This document shows, one piece after another, positions 6,340-13,836 of a stretch of 14,742 nucleotides of DNA (position 1 is its first letter; each line of letters starts with the position of its first letter). Position numbers and translations under genes: made by a program. The notes under the pieces are model-generated. The model was given only the letters and a program-made list of their open reading frames with translations. It made no database searches and was not told the origin of the DNA. Source of the stretch: Gammaproteobacteria bacterium (GTDB taxonomy: Bacteria; Pseudomonadota; Gammaproteobacteria; GCA-001735895); NCBI GenBank assembly GCA_024763185.1, contig JANTFY010000034.1, forward strand, positions 1 to 14,742. The letters run 5' to 3'.

Positions 6340-8060
6340 GCCTTGCCCACCTCATTAATTGATCGGTTGTCCAGTGCGCGCGAATGGCCCGACATGAATC
6401 GATCAAGAAATGGTAACCGGGCCCGTATCATTTCCTTTAACAGTTGACGTTTTATTTGTTTATTCGACAATTGGGGGTTGTGCCATAACCAGCCATCATT
6501 TTTCATGGCCTGACCTGCGTCAACAAAGGCTTTCACCACGCCTTCAAAATCCTCATCGGTGAAATTATGACTCATGATCACGCGCCCGCTTCCCACCCAG
6601 CTCAGGCTGATACCGGCGGCCTTCAGGTAAAACTGGTACATCCAGTTATAGCGGTTGGGTTGCGTATACAGAATAGTCCAGATTGACATCAAGTTTGCAA
6701 CACGCACCGGTATGCTGTTCTCCTGCAGGCATTGGTTCAACCATTTCACCCGATGGTTCCAGATCCTGTCAGCCTGCTGATAGGCCAGTTGCATCTCGTC
6801 GCTTTCAATACGCTGCAGAAATTCATGCATGCTGGCCATAACATAGGGGTGAGAATTGAAAGTACCGCGTGCGAACGAAATATTCACCGGCTGATCTTCA
6901 CGAAATCGCTTCATCAGTTCATGCCGGCCACACACAACGCCAACCGGTAGACCACCTCCCAATGTCTTACCATAAGTCACCATATCGGCCTGCAAACCAA
7001 AGTATTCCTGCGCACCGCGGTAAGCCAGGCGAAAACCGGTAAAAACCTCGTCAAATATCAATACGATGCCGCGCTTAGTACAAACATCGCGAACCTGTTT
7101 CAACCAGTTGCTATAGGCCTTACGATCAAAGTGGGCGCTACGCTCGCTATTAACCAGAGACGCATCACTGGATGCATCGGCATTCGGGTGCAGGGCCTGC
7201 AACGGATTAATCAGAACGCAGGCAATATCATGACGCGTTTTAAGCACCTGCAGCGTAACCTCGCTCTGGTCCGACAAGGTATACACATCGTTCGTTTTAC
7301 GCTGGTTGCCGATACCCGGTTGCACCCCATCCCACCAGCCGTGGTAGGCACCGCACAAACGCACCAGGTGGCTTTTACCGGTGTGATAACGAGACAACCT
7401 GACCGCCTGCATCACCGCTTCCGTTCCGGACATGTGAAACGACACCTCATCCAGTCCGGAGATTTTCTTGAGCTTGTCAACATTGTCTCTGATTAGCGGA
7501 TGATAAGGCCCCAGTACCGGCCCCAGCTGTTTGATGTTCTGCCAGGCTTTTTCCATGCAATCCTTGTAAAAACCGTAACCAAACACATTGACCCCATAAG
7601 ATCCTGTCAGGTCATAGCTCCAGTTACCATCAATATCACGTACTTTAACCCCGTCAGTCTGGTCCACCGCTAAAGTTGGCGTCATGTGTTGGTTAAGATA
7701 ACTACGGTAGGGAAACGGTACCCGATAGGTATTGGTAAATTGCACATCGGAAATACTATCTTCAATAGACTTGTTAAACTCAATACCCAACGGAAAGCTT
7801 TCATCAAATGTCTTTTTCAGGTTTTTAAAACCGTCGCGTCGTTTTCGAACGATGTCTTCCGGTGCAGCGTCACTGTTAAAAAATTTATCTTCGGAGTATT
7901 TAAAATAGGGGATAAAACGGGCGATACGACGTGACCATTTGGAATGTCCCCGCAGCGAGGAGTGCTTGGCCCTGGACAGCCTTAACCGTATCCAGATTTT
8001 TCTAACCAAATAAAGCGCAATGATAAGCGCACAAAGCCACAGCCAAAATTGTTCTGTCAT
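6336..8060 (-). CDS. Membrane-anchored class III aminotransferase-like PLP enzyme
   Basis: A 574-residue fold-type I PLP enzyme most like glutamate-1-semialdehyde 2,1-aminomutase and class III transaminases. Visible motifs: SGTEAV (211-216), GAYHGWWDG (237-245), DEVFTGFR (337-344; Asp337 should bind the PLP nitrogen) and YGKTLGGG (363-370; Lys365 should form the Schiff base). Unlike HemL it has an extra N-terminal region of about 100 residues. This starts with one hydrophobic segment (about 5-19) followed by many Arg/Lys, so it is probably tethered to the inner membrane with the enzyme inside. I chose ATG at 8060 because AGGA (8072-8069) lies 8 bases upstream. An in-frame TTG at 8132 would add 24 residues but would lie upstream of the candidate promoter. 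First gene of the minus-strand cluster. It is not a housekeeping HemL; the substrate is unknown. Confidence 0.85.
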   Translation of the reverse strand: MTEQFWLWLCALIIALYLVRKIWIRLRLSRAKHSSLRGHSKWSRRIARFIPYFKYSEDKFFNSDAAPEDIVRKRRDGFKNLKKTFDESFPLGIEFNKSIEDSISDVQFTNTYRVPFPYRSYLNQHMTPTLAVDQTDGVKVRDIDGNWSYDLTGSYGVNVFGYGFYKDCMEKAWQNIKQLGPVLGPYHPLIRDNVDKLKKISGLDEVSFHMSGTEAVMQAVRLSRYHTGKSHLVRLCGAYHGWWDGVQPGIGNQRKTNDVYTLSDQSEVTLQVLKTRHDIACVLINPLQALHPNADASSDASLVNSERSAHFDRKAYSNWLKQVRDVCTKRGIVLIFDEVFTGFRLAYRGAQEYFGLQADMVTYGKTLGGGLPVGVVCGRHELMKRFREDQPVNISFARGTFNSHPYVMASMHEFLQRIESDEMQLAYQQADRIWNHRVKWLNQCLQENSIPVRVANLMSIWTILYTQPNRYNWMYQFYLKAAGISLSWVGSGRVIMSHNFTDEDFEGVVKAFVDAGQAMKNDGWLWHNPQLSNKQIKRQLLKEMIRARLPFLDRFMSGHSRALDNRSINEVGKA

Positions 8061-8068
8061 TTTATATA

Positions 8069-8072
8069 TCCT
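8069..8072 (-). promoter_or_regulatory. Ribosome binding site deciding the aminotransferase start
   Basis: AGGA on the minus strand, 8 bases before ATG at 8060. It favours this internal Met over the in-frame TTG 72 bases further upstream. Confidence 0.6.
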
Positions 8073-8081
8073 GCTTGCAAT

Positions 8082-8111
8082 TTTGTAGAGACTACGTTTG
8101 AAAAATGACAA
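8082..8111 (-). promoter_or_regulatory. Candidate sigma-70 promoter of the lipid cluster
   Basis: On the minus strand, TTGTCA (8111-8106, 5 of 6 to the -35 consensus) is followed after 18 bases by TACAAA (8087-8082, 4 of 6 to the -10 consensus). Transcription would begin near 8075, just ahead of the ribosome site at 8072-8069. The -35 lies within TTGTCAT, a Pho-box-like heptamer (see findings). Confidence 0.35.
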
Positions 8112-8212
8112 AAGTATTTCATAAATTATCAACCAAAAATTAACACCGCTTTGTCATATGAATGAAATATTAGCTGCCTAGCCTTGCGCAATTTTCACCT
8201 TTAGGAAAAATC

Positions 8213-8755
8213 ATGCAGGCCCTTGAACGAATTCAAACTCTATACAACAACTATGGCAACAAGCAGTACGGAGAAAAAATCAGCCAGTTACAGCATGCAA
8301 TTCAATGCGCAAAACTGGCGGAACAGAACCATGCTTCCGACAGCCTGATTGCCGCCAGCCTGCTGCATGATATCGGTCATCTTTTATACAATGATGAAAT
8401 TGCCACACTTAACCTGAATGATCGCCACGAAACCCTAGGCGCCCAGTTACTGCAAAACCTGTTCGGGTCGGAAGTTGCTCAACCGGTCAAGCTGCATGTG
8501 CTTGCCAAGCGCTACCTGTGCTCAATCAACCAGGGTTATTATGAAGGCCTGTCTGAGGCCTCAAAAGAAAGCCTGGCACTACAGGGCGGAGTGCTAGAAT
8601 CGGCCAGCCAAAAAGCCGCCTTTGAAAAACATCCCTGCTTCGAACAGGCCCTGGATCTACGCCATTGGGATGATGAAGGCAAAAACGAACAGGATAACGA
8701 CGTGGATTTTTCGCGCTACATGCCGCTTCTTGAAAGCCTGCATCAACGCGCTTAA
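8213..8755 (+). CDS. phnZ: PhnZ-type HD-domain mixed-valent diiron oxygenase
   Basis: A 180-residue HD-domain protein of the PhnZ/TmpB type (phosphonate-operon HDIG family). PhnZ uses a di-iron Fe(II)/Fe(III) centre and O2 to cleave the C-P bond of (R)-2-amino-1-hydroxyethylphosphonate, giving glycine and phosphate. TmpB does the same for the trimethylated analogue. Visible metal-site features are His28 (QLQHAIQCA), the HD pair in LLHDIGH (52-58), RHETLGA, LHVLAKRYLC and RHWDDEGK. In PhnZ, as I recall it, Tyr24 and Glu27 gate the substrate; here Glu21 aligns with Glu27, but Tyr24 aligns with Gln18, beside Tyr19. The ATG at 8213 has AGGA (8203-8206) 6 bases upstream. It is the first plus-strand gene before phnC, with its own divergent promoter region. 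No PhnY- or TmpA-like hydroxylase is in the window. The family is confident, the exact substrate is not. Confidence 0.82.
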   Translation: MQALERIQTLYNNYGNKQYGEKISQLQHAIQCAKLAEQNHASDSLIAASLLHDIGHLLYNDEIATLNLNDRHETLGAQLLQNLFGSEVAQPVKLHVLAKRYLCSINQGYYEGLSEASKESLALQGGVLESASQKAAFEKHPCFEQALDLRHWDDEGKNEQDNDVDFSRYMPLLESLHQRA

Positions 8756-8757
8756 CA

Positions 8758-8808
8758 CTGTTACAAAATCTTCATCTAGCTGTAACCATTTCTTAACCAA
8801 ACGGTATT
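8758..8808 (+). promoter_or_regulatory. Tandem Pho box (PhoB sites) upstream of phnC
   Basis: Five heptamers lie at an exact 11-base period: CTGTTAC (8758), TCTTCAT (8769), CTGTAAC (8780), TCTTAAC (8791) and CGGTATT (8802). Pho boxes are 7-base direct repeats with 4-base spacers and consensus CTGTCAT / CTGT(A/C)A(C/T). CTGTAAC is a full match and CTGTTAC is near. A -10-like TATTAA (8805-8810) or TAAAGT (8808-8813) follows the 8780-8797 pair, at 7 or 10 bases. This would give phosphate-starvation induction of phnC and the genes after it, as for the E. coli phn operon. Confidence 0.6.
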
Positions 8809-8846
8809 AAAGTTCGCTATCCATATTTTTTAAAGCGTCATATATC

Positions 8847-9689
8847 GTGTCTATCAAGATTAATTCCATCACAAAATCATTCAAGCATGTAAAGGCTTTG
8901 AATTCTGTGACAACAGATATTGAAAAAGGTGAACTAGTCGCATTGATAGGCCCTAGTGGTTCAGGGAAATCAACCCTGTTACGCCACATCGCCGGTCTGG
9001 AAATCGCTGACAAGAATAGTCGTAGCAACATCATCATCAATGGCAATCCCATTCAGAGAAACGGTCGCCTGAGCAAAGGTGTACGCAAAATACGTAGTGG
9101 CATCGGAGTAATCTTTCAGCAGTTCAACCTGATCAACCGCATGGATGTCCTGCATAACGTATTACTAGGCGCACTCGGCAGCATTCCACGTTGGCGTGGC
9201 ACCCTGGGTTTATTTACCACGGAAGAAAAGCAACGCGCCTACCAGGCACTGGAGCGTGTTGGTTTGCACGAACTGGCCTATCAACGTGCCTCCACCCTGT
9301 CCGGTGGACAACAACAACGCGTGGCCATCGCCCGCACCATGATGCAACAGGCAGACATTGTGCTGGCCGATGAACCCATCGCTTCACTGGACCCAAAATC
9401 TGCCAAATCGGTTATGCGTAGTCTACGTGATTTACGCAAAATCGATGGCAAAACCGTCATCATCACCCTTCACCAGGTCGAATATGCACGTAAGTACTGT
9501 AAAAGGGCCATAGCACTGGTGGATGGAAAAATAGCCTTTGACGGAAAAGCAAAAGAACTGACCGACGAGGTTCTGGAAAACCTTTACGGAACGTCGATGA
9601 AGGAAGAGGACGATGAAGAATATGAAAATCAAGCCGAACTGACTCTAGACAGGCATAGAGTAGAGCTGGTTGCCAACATGAATTTTTAA
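8847..9689 (+). CDS. phnC: Phosphonate ABC transporter ATP-binding protein PhnC
   Basis: A 280-residue ABC ATPase that powers phosphonate import with PhnD and PhnE on the cytoplasmic face of the inner membrane. Motifs in order: Walker A GPSGSGKST (35-43), Q-loop FQQF (90-93), signature LSGGQQQR (151-158), Walker B VLADEP (172-177), D-loop SLD (180-182) and H-loop His209. PhnC is usually about 260 residues; here the C-terminus has an extra acidic stretch (EEDDEEYE near 254-261). The start is GTG at 8847, with no strong Shine-Dalgarno and no ATG nearby. The leader holds the tandem Pho box. Followed by phnD after 31 bases. Confidence 0.95.
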   Translation: MSIKINSITKSFKHVKALNSVTTDIEKGELVALIGPSGSGKSTLLRHIAGLEIADKNSRSNIIINGNPIQRNGRLSKGVRKIRSGIGVIFQQFNLINRMDVLHNVLLGALGSIPRWRGTLGLFTTEEKQRAYQALERVGLHELAYQRASTLSGGQQQRVAIARTMMQQADIVLADEPIASLDPKSAKSVMRSLRDLRKIDGKTVIITLHQVEYARKYCKRAIALVDGKIAFDGKAKELTDEVLENLYGTSMKEEDDEEYENQAELTLDRHRVELVANMNF

Positions 9690-9720
9690 TCCATAAACTG
9701 TAATCACAGGAGACATCAAA

Positions 9721-10731
9721 ATGTTGAAAAACATGATCAAGCCGGTATTGGCCGCCGCTGCACTGGCAGCGTCCATGGTAATGCCATCTTCAGCCCTGGC
9801 TGAAATGAAACAACTGAATTTCGGTATTATCTCTACCGAATCCTCGCAAAATCTACGTGAAATCTGGACGCCCTTCCTGGATGACATGGGCAAGGAATTG
9901 GGTGTAAAGGTCAAGGCCTTTTTTGCACCTGATTATGCCGGCATCATCCAAGGCATGCGTTTCAACAAGGTCGACGTGGCCTGGTATGGCAACAAGTCGG
10001 CGATGGAAGCGGTTGATCGTGCCGGTGGCGAAATCTTCGCCCAAACCGTCGACATCGACGGCAACCCCGGTTACTGGTCATTGCTGGTGACACACAAAAA
10101 CAGCAAAATCAATTCGGTTGAAGACATGCTGAAAGACTCCAAGAACCTGGTTTTTGGTAACGGTGATCCAAACTCCACGTCCGGTTTCCTGGTGCCTTCC
10201 TACTACGTGTTCGCCAAGAACAATGTTGATCCCAAGAAGGCATTCAAACGCGTTTTGAATTCAAACCACCAGACCAACCTGCTGGCTGCAGCCAACAAGC
10301 AAGTTGATGTCGCTACCAACAACACCGAAAATGTTCGCCGTCTTGAGCTGACCCATCCTGACAAGGTTAAGGACATCAAGATTATCTGGAAATCCCCGCT
10401 GATTCCTTCTGATCCCATCGTATGGCGCAAGAACCTGGATGAAGACATGAAGAACAGGGTTTACGACTTTTTCATGACTTACGGAACCGAAAACAACAAC
10501 GAGAAAAAGATTCTGGCCGATCTGCAATGGGCACCTTTTTCTGCTTCCAGCAACGATCAGCTGATTCCTATTCGTCAGCTGGCACTGTTCAAGAAGCGTG
10601 CAAAAATCGAGTCCGACAACATGTACTCAGCCAAGGAAAAGAAAGCCAAACTGGTCGAAATCGACAAGCAGTTGAATGAACTGAAACGTCGCTCTGCAGC
10701 CCTGCAGGCCTTCGTTGCCAAGAACTCTTAA
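9721..10731 (+). CDS. phnD: Phosphonate-binding periplasmic protein PhnD
   Basis: A 336-residue periplasmic substrate-binding protein of the phosphate/phosphite/phosphonate type that delivers phosphonates to PhnE. An N-terminal signal peptide is clear: Lys residues at 3 and 7, an Ala-rich core (10-20) and a SALA signal-peptidase I site with cleavage after Ala27. DVAWYG (85-90) and NSTSG (151-155) are typical PhnD ligand-loop elements. The C-terminus is helical and Lys-rich. The start is ATG at 9721 with a strong AGGAG (9708-9712) 8 bases upstream, the best ribosome site in the operon, which fits the need for high amounts of binding protein. A terminator follows 30 bases after the stop. Confidence 0.95.
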   Translation: MLKNMIKPVLAAAALAASMVMPSSALAEMKQLNFGIISTESSQNLREIWTPFLDDMGKELGVKVKAFFAPDYAGIIQGMRFNKVDVAWYGNKSAMEAVDRAGGEIFAQTVDIDGNPGYWSLLVTHKNSKINSVEDMLKDSKNLVFGNGDPNSTSGFLVPSYYVFAKNNVDPKKAFKRVLNSNHQTNLLAAANKQVDVATNNTENVRRLELTHPDKVKDIKIIWKSPLIPSDPIVWRKNLDEDMKNRVYDFFMTYGTENNNEKKILADLQWAPFSASSNDQLIPIRQLALFKKRAKIESDNMYSAKEKKAKLVEIDKQLNELKRRSAALQAFVAKNS

Positions 10732-10761
10732 TAGGAGTCAATCTTCTCTGGAAGAGATTTG

Positions 10762-10790
10762 CCGGGTCGTTTATTCGACCCGGTTTTTTT
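10762..10790 (+). terminator. Rho-independent terminator inside the phn operon
   Basis: A perfect 8-bp stem, CCGGGTCG (10762-10769) with CGACCCGG (10776-10783) and a 6-base loop, is followed by T7 (10784-10790). It sits between phnD and phnE, so it should end or protect part of the phnZ/phnC-phnD message and lower expression of the C-P lyase genes relative to phnD. I see no convincing new promoter between it and phnE. Confidence 0.85.
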
Positions 10791-10862
10791 CTAGGCAAGA
10801 ATTTAGCCCATTGGGACCCTGACCGGTTTTAATGGATTACATTCAGACAACGAGAAAATATT

Positions 10863-11651
10863 ATGAGCGAAGCGCTCACCCTACCAAAACCTGAGCAACG
10901 CAGTTCAATCATCAACCTGATTGGCTGGGGTTTGTTATTGGCACTGCTGGGCTGGTCCTGGGGCGGTGCAGAAATGAATCCCTATGCGTTGTACGAACAC
11001 AGCGGCAACATGCTCGAGTTGGGCGCCGACTTTTTCCCACCCAACTTCCATGACTGGGAACTGTATGTCAGTGAAATGATTATCACGGTGCAGATAGCGG
11101 TATGGGGAACCGTACTGGCGATCGTGGCATCGATTCCGTTGGGAATCCTGTCATCAGAAAACCTGGTGCCGTGGTGGATTTACCAGCCGACCCGCCGACT
11201 GATGGATGCAGCCCGTGCCATCAACGAGATGGTATTCGCGATGCTGTTTGTAGTGGCGGTGGGGCTGGGACCTTTTGCGGGTGTGTTGGCGTTATTCGTG
11301 CACACCACCGGCATCCTGGCCAAACTGTTTTCGGAGGCCGTTGAAGCCATTGAACCGGGCCCGGTCGAGGGCGTGCGTGCCACCGGTGCCAGCGCCGTTC
11401 AGGAAATCGTTTTTGGTGTCATACCGCAAGTATTGCCGCTGTGGATTTCATTCTCGCTGTATCGCTTCGAATCCAATGTACGTTCCGCCACCGTGCTGGG
11501 CATGGTCGGCGCAGGCGGTATCGGCGTCATTCTGTGGGAAGGCATTCGTGGCTTCATGTTCCAGGAAACCTGCGCGGTGATGCTGATCATCATCGTATCC
11601 GTAACCCTGCTTGACCTGCTATCGCAGAATCTGCGCAAGATGGTGATCTGA
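10863..11651 (+). CDS. phnE: Phosphonate ABC transporter permease PhnE
   Basis: A 262-residue inner-membrane permease that forms the phosphonate channel with PhnC and PhnD. Hydrophobic segments lie near residues 16-34, 71-96, 121-147, 182-200 and 236-254. The EAA loop that docks on the ATPase is at 158-192 (SEAVEAIEPGPVEGVRATGA and the following IPQVLP). Length is close to the usual 260-280 for PhnE. A single permease gene is present. ATG at 10863 follows a weak ACGAGA. Its stop overlaps the phnG start by one base (TGATG), so the two genes are translationally coupled. Confidence 0.94.
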   Translation: MSEALTLPKPEQRSSIINLIGWGLLLALLGWSWGGAEMNPYALYEHSGNMLELGADFFPPNFHDWELYVSEMIITVQIAVWGTVLAIVASIPLGILSSENLVPWWIYQPTRRLMDAARAINEMVFAMLFVVAVGLGPFAGVLALFVHTTGILAKLFSEAVEAIEPGPVEGVRATGASAVQEIVFGVIPQVLPLWISFSLYRFESNVRSATVLGMVGAGGIGVILWEGIRGFMFQETCAVMLIIIVSVTLLDLLSQNLRKMVI

Positions 11652-12094
11652 TGAATATCCAGCAAAGACAGGATCTGCATGCCACGCTGACACGCTCCAG
11701 CCTGGGCGATATCCAGCGTTGCTGGCAGAAAACGCCGCAGGACTATGACTACCAGATCCTGCGTGCCCCGGAAACCGGCATGGTGATGGCCGTTGCCCGT
11801 ACCGAGAACAGCGGTGAACCGTTTAATCTCGGCGAAGTCACTGTCACCCGTTGTGCACTTCGCCTGAGCGGGGGTGAAACCGGAATCGGATATGTGACCG
11901 GCCGCAACGAACAGCATGCGTTGCATATCGCCCTGCTCGATGCACTGGCTCAAATTAAGGGGCAAAGTGAGCAGGTTTTTAGCCAGGTCATAGAACCGCT
12001 CAAACAACGGATAAATGACAACCATAAAAAACAACAGCAGGAAACTGCGGCCACCAGGGTGGATTTTTTAACCATGGTAAGAGGTGAGGACTGA
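11651..12094 (+). CDS. phnG: C-P lyase core complex subunit PhnG
   Basis: A 147-residue subunit of the PhnGHIJ core complex (E. coli PhnG is about 150). With PhnI, PhnH and PhnL it attaches the phosphonate to ribose of ATP, giving alkylphosphonate ribose 5-triphosphate and adenine. Family features visible: GEVTVTRCALRLS near 62-74, GIGYVTGRNEQHA near 79-91, and the closing RVDFLTMVRGED. Cytoplasmic, no signal. It overlaps phnE and phnH by one base at each end (TGATG). Confidence 0.93.
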   Translation: MNIQQRQDLHATLTRSSLGDIQRCWQKTPQDYDYQILRAPETGMVMAVARTENSGEPFNLGEVTVTRCALRLSGGETGIGYVTGRNEQHALHIALLDALAQIKGQSEQVFSQVIEPLKQRINDNHKKQQQETAATRVDFLTMVRGED

Positions 12095-12699
12095 TGAACA
12101 CAGCACAAAATCAGATATTTCCAGGATTACACAACCCGGTACTGGAATCGCAACAGATATTTCGCCAGCTACTGAAAAGCATGTCGGAACCCGGCGTCAT
12201 CGGCAATTGTGAAGACAATTTGAACCAACCCGACTGCCTGCAGCCGGCTACTTATGCGGTTGCGTTAAGTCTTCTGGACCAGGATACCGCATTGAAACTG
12301 TCCGACAACCTGGATAATGAATCTGTGCGCGATACCCTGCGCTTCCACAACGGCATACCTTTGGTGAACGACTGGAAACAGGCAGATTTTGTGATCTGTA
12401 ATGAAGACGAACGCCCCGATCTCGATCAGCTCAACATCGGCAACGAATCCTGGCCTGACCAGTCCTGCACGCTGATCATACAATGCCAGTCTTTTTACAA
12501 GGGCATTATTTATCGCGCGAGCGGACCGGGTATAAAACAATCGCGCAAGATTCGTTGCAGCGCTTTTAATGGCACCCTGATTCACCAACGTGAAAAACTG
12601 GCCAGCCGTTTTCCTCTCGGCATTGATTTAATCCTCACCAGTGGACGCGATTTTTTTTGCATTCCGCGTACCACCACGTTGATAGCCGAACAGAATTAA
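12094..12699 (+). CDS. phnH: C-P lyase core complex subunit PhnH
   Basis: A 201-residue subunit of the C-P lyase core complex, near the length of E. coli PhnH (194). PhnH has a fold like PLP transferases but no PLP site and is needed for carbon-phosphorus bond cleavage in vivo. Recognised by the N-terminal pattern PGLHNPVLESQQIFRQLLKS followed by MSEPG, and by the PLGIDLIL and FCIPRTT segments near the C-terminus. It starts inside the phnG stop codon and is followed by phnI after 15 bases. Confidence 0.92.
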   Translation: MNTAQNQIFPGLHNPVLESQQIFRQLLKSMSEPGVIGNCEDNLNQPDCLQPATYAVALSLLDQDTALKLSDNLDNESVRDTLRFHNGIPLVNDWKQADFVICNEDERPDLDQLNIGNESWPDQSCTLIIQCQSFYKGIIYRASGPGIKQSRKIRCSAFNGTLIHQREKLASRFPLGIDLILTSGRDFFCIPRTTTLIAEQN

Positions 12700-12714
12700 G
12701 GGGATATCCGCACG

Positions 12715-13836
12715 ATGTACGTAGCAGTCAAAGGCGGCGAAAAAGCGATCGATGCCGCGCATCAACGCCTGCAGCAGAAAAGGCGTGGTGATAAATCCGA
12801 GCGCGCCCTGACGATAAAACAGATACGTGAGCAACTGCCTTATGCGGTGGATCGCGTAATGACCGAAGGCTCATTGCATGACCCCGAACTGGCCGCGCTG
12901 GCCATCAAACAGGCCGCAGGTGACCTGATTGAAGCCATATTCCTGCTGCGCGCCTATCGAACCACTCTGGAACGCTTTTGTGACAGCAAACCGCTCGATA
13001 CCGATGCCATGCGTGTTGAAAGACGGATCTCAGCCATATTCAAGGACGTACCCGGTGGCCAGGTGTTAGGCCCCACTTTTGACTACACCCATCGACTACT
13101 CGATTTCAGCCTGCTGGAAGATGTGCAGGACAATCACGATACTCAAAAGGCTCCTGAAACGGAAAACCTGGAATACGATGTGGCGGATAATTTCCCGCAT
13201 ATTCTCAACACCATGAGCCACGAAGGACTGGTTGAGCAACACCAATCCGAGCAGGTCAGCCCGTCATTCGATATCACCCGGGACCCCATACAGTACCCGA
13301 CTGATCGCTCCACCCGTCTGCAGGCTCTGGCACGCGGTGATGAGGGTTTCCTGTTGGCGCTGGGCTATTCAACACAGCGCGGTTATGGCCGTACGCACCC
13401 ATTTGCCGGTGAAATTCGGATTGGCCAGGTTGCCCTGAGCATCGTACCCGAGGAACTGGGATTTGCCATCGATATTGGCGAGATCAGTCTTACCGAATGT
13501 GACATGGTCAACCAGTTTAAGGGGTCAAAGACTATCAAGCCTACGTTTACCCGCGGTTACGGGCTTTCTTTTGGCCATAATGAACGTAAGGCCATGTCTA
13601 TGGCGCTGGTCGACCGCGCCTTGCGCGGTAGTGAACTGGATGAAGATTTTGGCACCCCGGCACAGGATGAAGAGTTTGTGCTGTCACATGCCGACAACGT
13701 CGAAGCGGTCGGTTTCGTGTCGCACCTCAAGCTGCCGCATTACGTTGACTTCCAGTCGGAGCTGGAGCTGATACGCAAGATCCGCAAGGAACATGACGGT
13801 GAGCAAAATGAAGAAGACGTGGATTCAGCCGCATGA
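12715..13836 (+). CDS. phnI: C-P lyase core complex subunit PhnI (nucleosidase)
   Basis: A 373-residue core subunit. PhnI alone is a purine nucleosidase; with PhnG, PhnH and PhnL it displaces adenine from ATP by the phosphonate. The N-terminus MYVAVKGGEKAIDAAHQRL is diagnostic, as is the conserved HAD-free central block with LARGDEGFLLALGYSTQRGYG and HPFAGEIRIG. It is somewhat longer than E. coli PhnI (354) and ends in an acidic tail (EQNEEDVD). AAGGGG lies about 11 bases before ATG at 12715. The last four bases overlap the phnJ start (ATGA). Confidence 0.94.
   Translation: MYVAVKGGEKAIDAAHQRLQQKRRGDKSERALTIKQIREQLPYAVDRVMTEGSLHDPELAALAIKQAAGDLIEAIFLLRAYRTTLERFCDSKPLDTDAMRVERRISAIFKDVPGGQVLGPTFDYTHRLLDFSLLEDVQDNHDTQKAPETENLEYDVADNFPHILNTMSHEGLVEQHQSEQVSPSFDITRDPIQYPTDRSTRLQALARGDEGFLLALGYSTQRGYGRTHPFAGEIRIGQVALSIVPEELGFAIDIGEISLTECDMVNQFKGSKTIKPTFTRGYGLSFGHNERKAMSMALVDRALRGSELDEDFGTPAQDEEFVLSHADNVEAVGFVSHLKLPHYVDFQSELELIRKIRKEHDGEQNEEDVDSAA

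Noticed and set aside
8061..8132. 24-residue N-terminal extension of the aminotransferase from a TTG start
   Set aside because: The internal ATG has a good AGGA site, and the candidate promoter lies inside the extension.
10791..10862. Possible new promoter between the terminator and phnE
   Set aside because: No -35 and -10 pair with acceptable spacing could be found by eye.
11399..12034. Long minus-strand open frame opposite phnE and phnG
   Set aside because: It lies wholly against two well-recognised genes, has no family pattern and arises from codon bias on the opposite strand.
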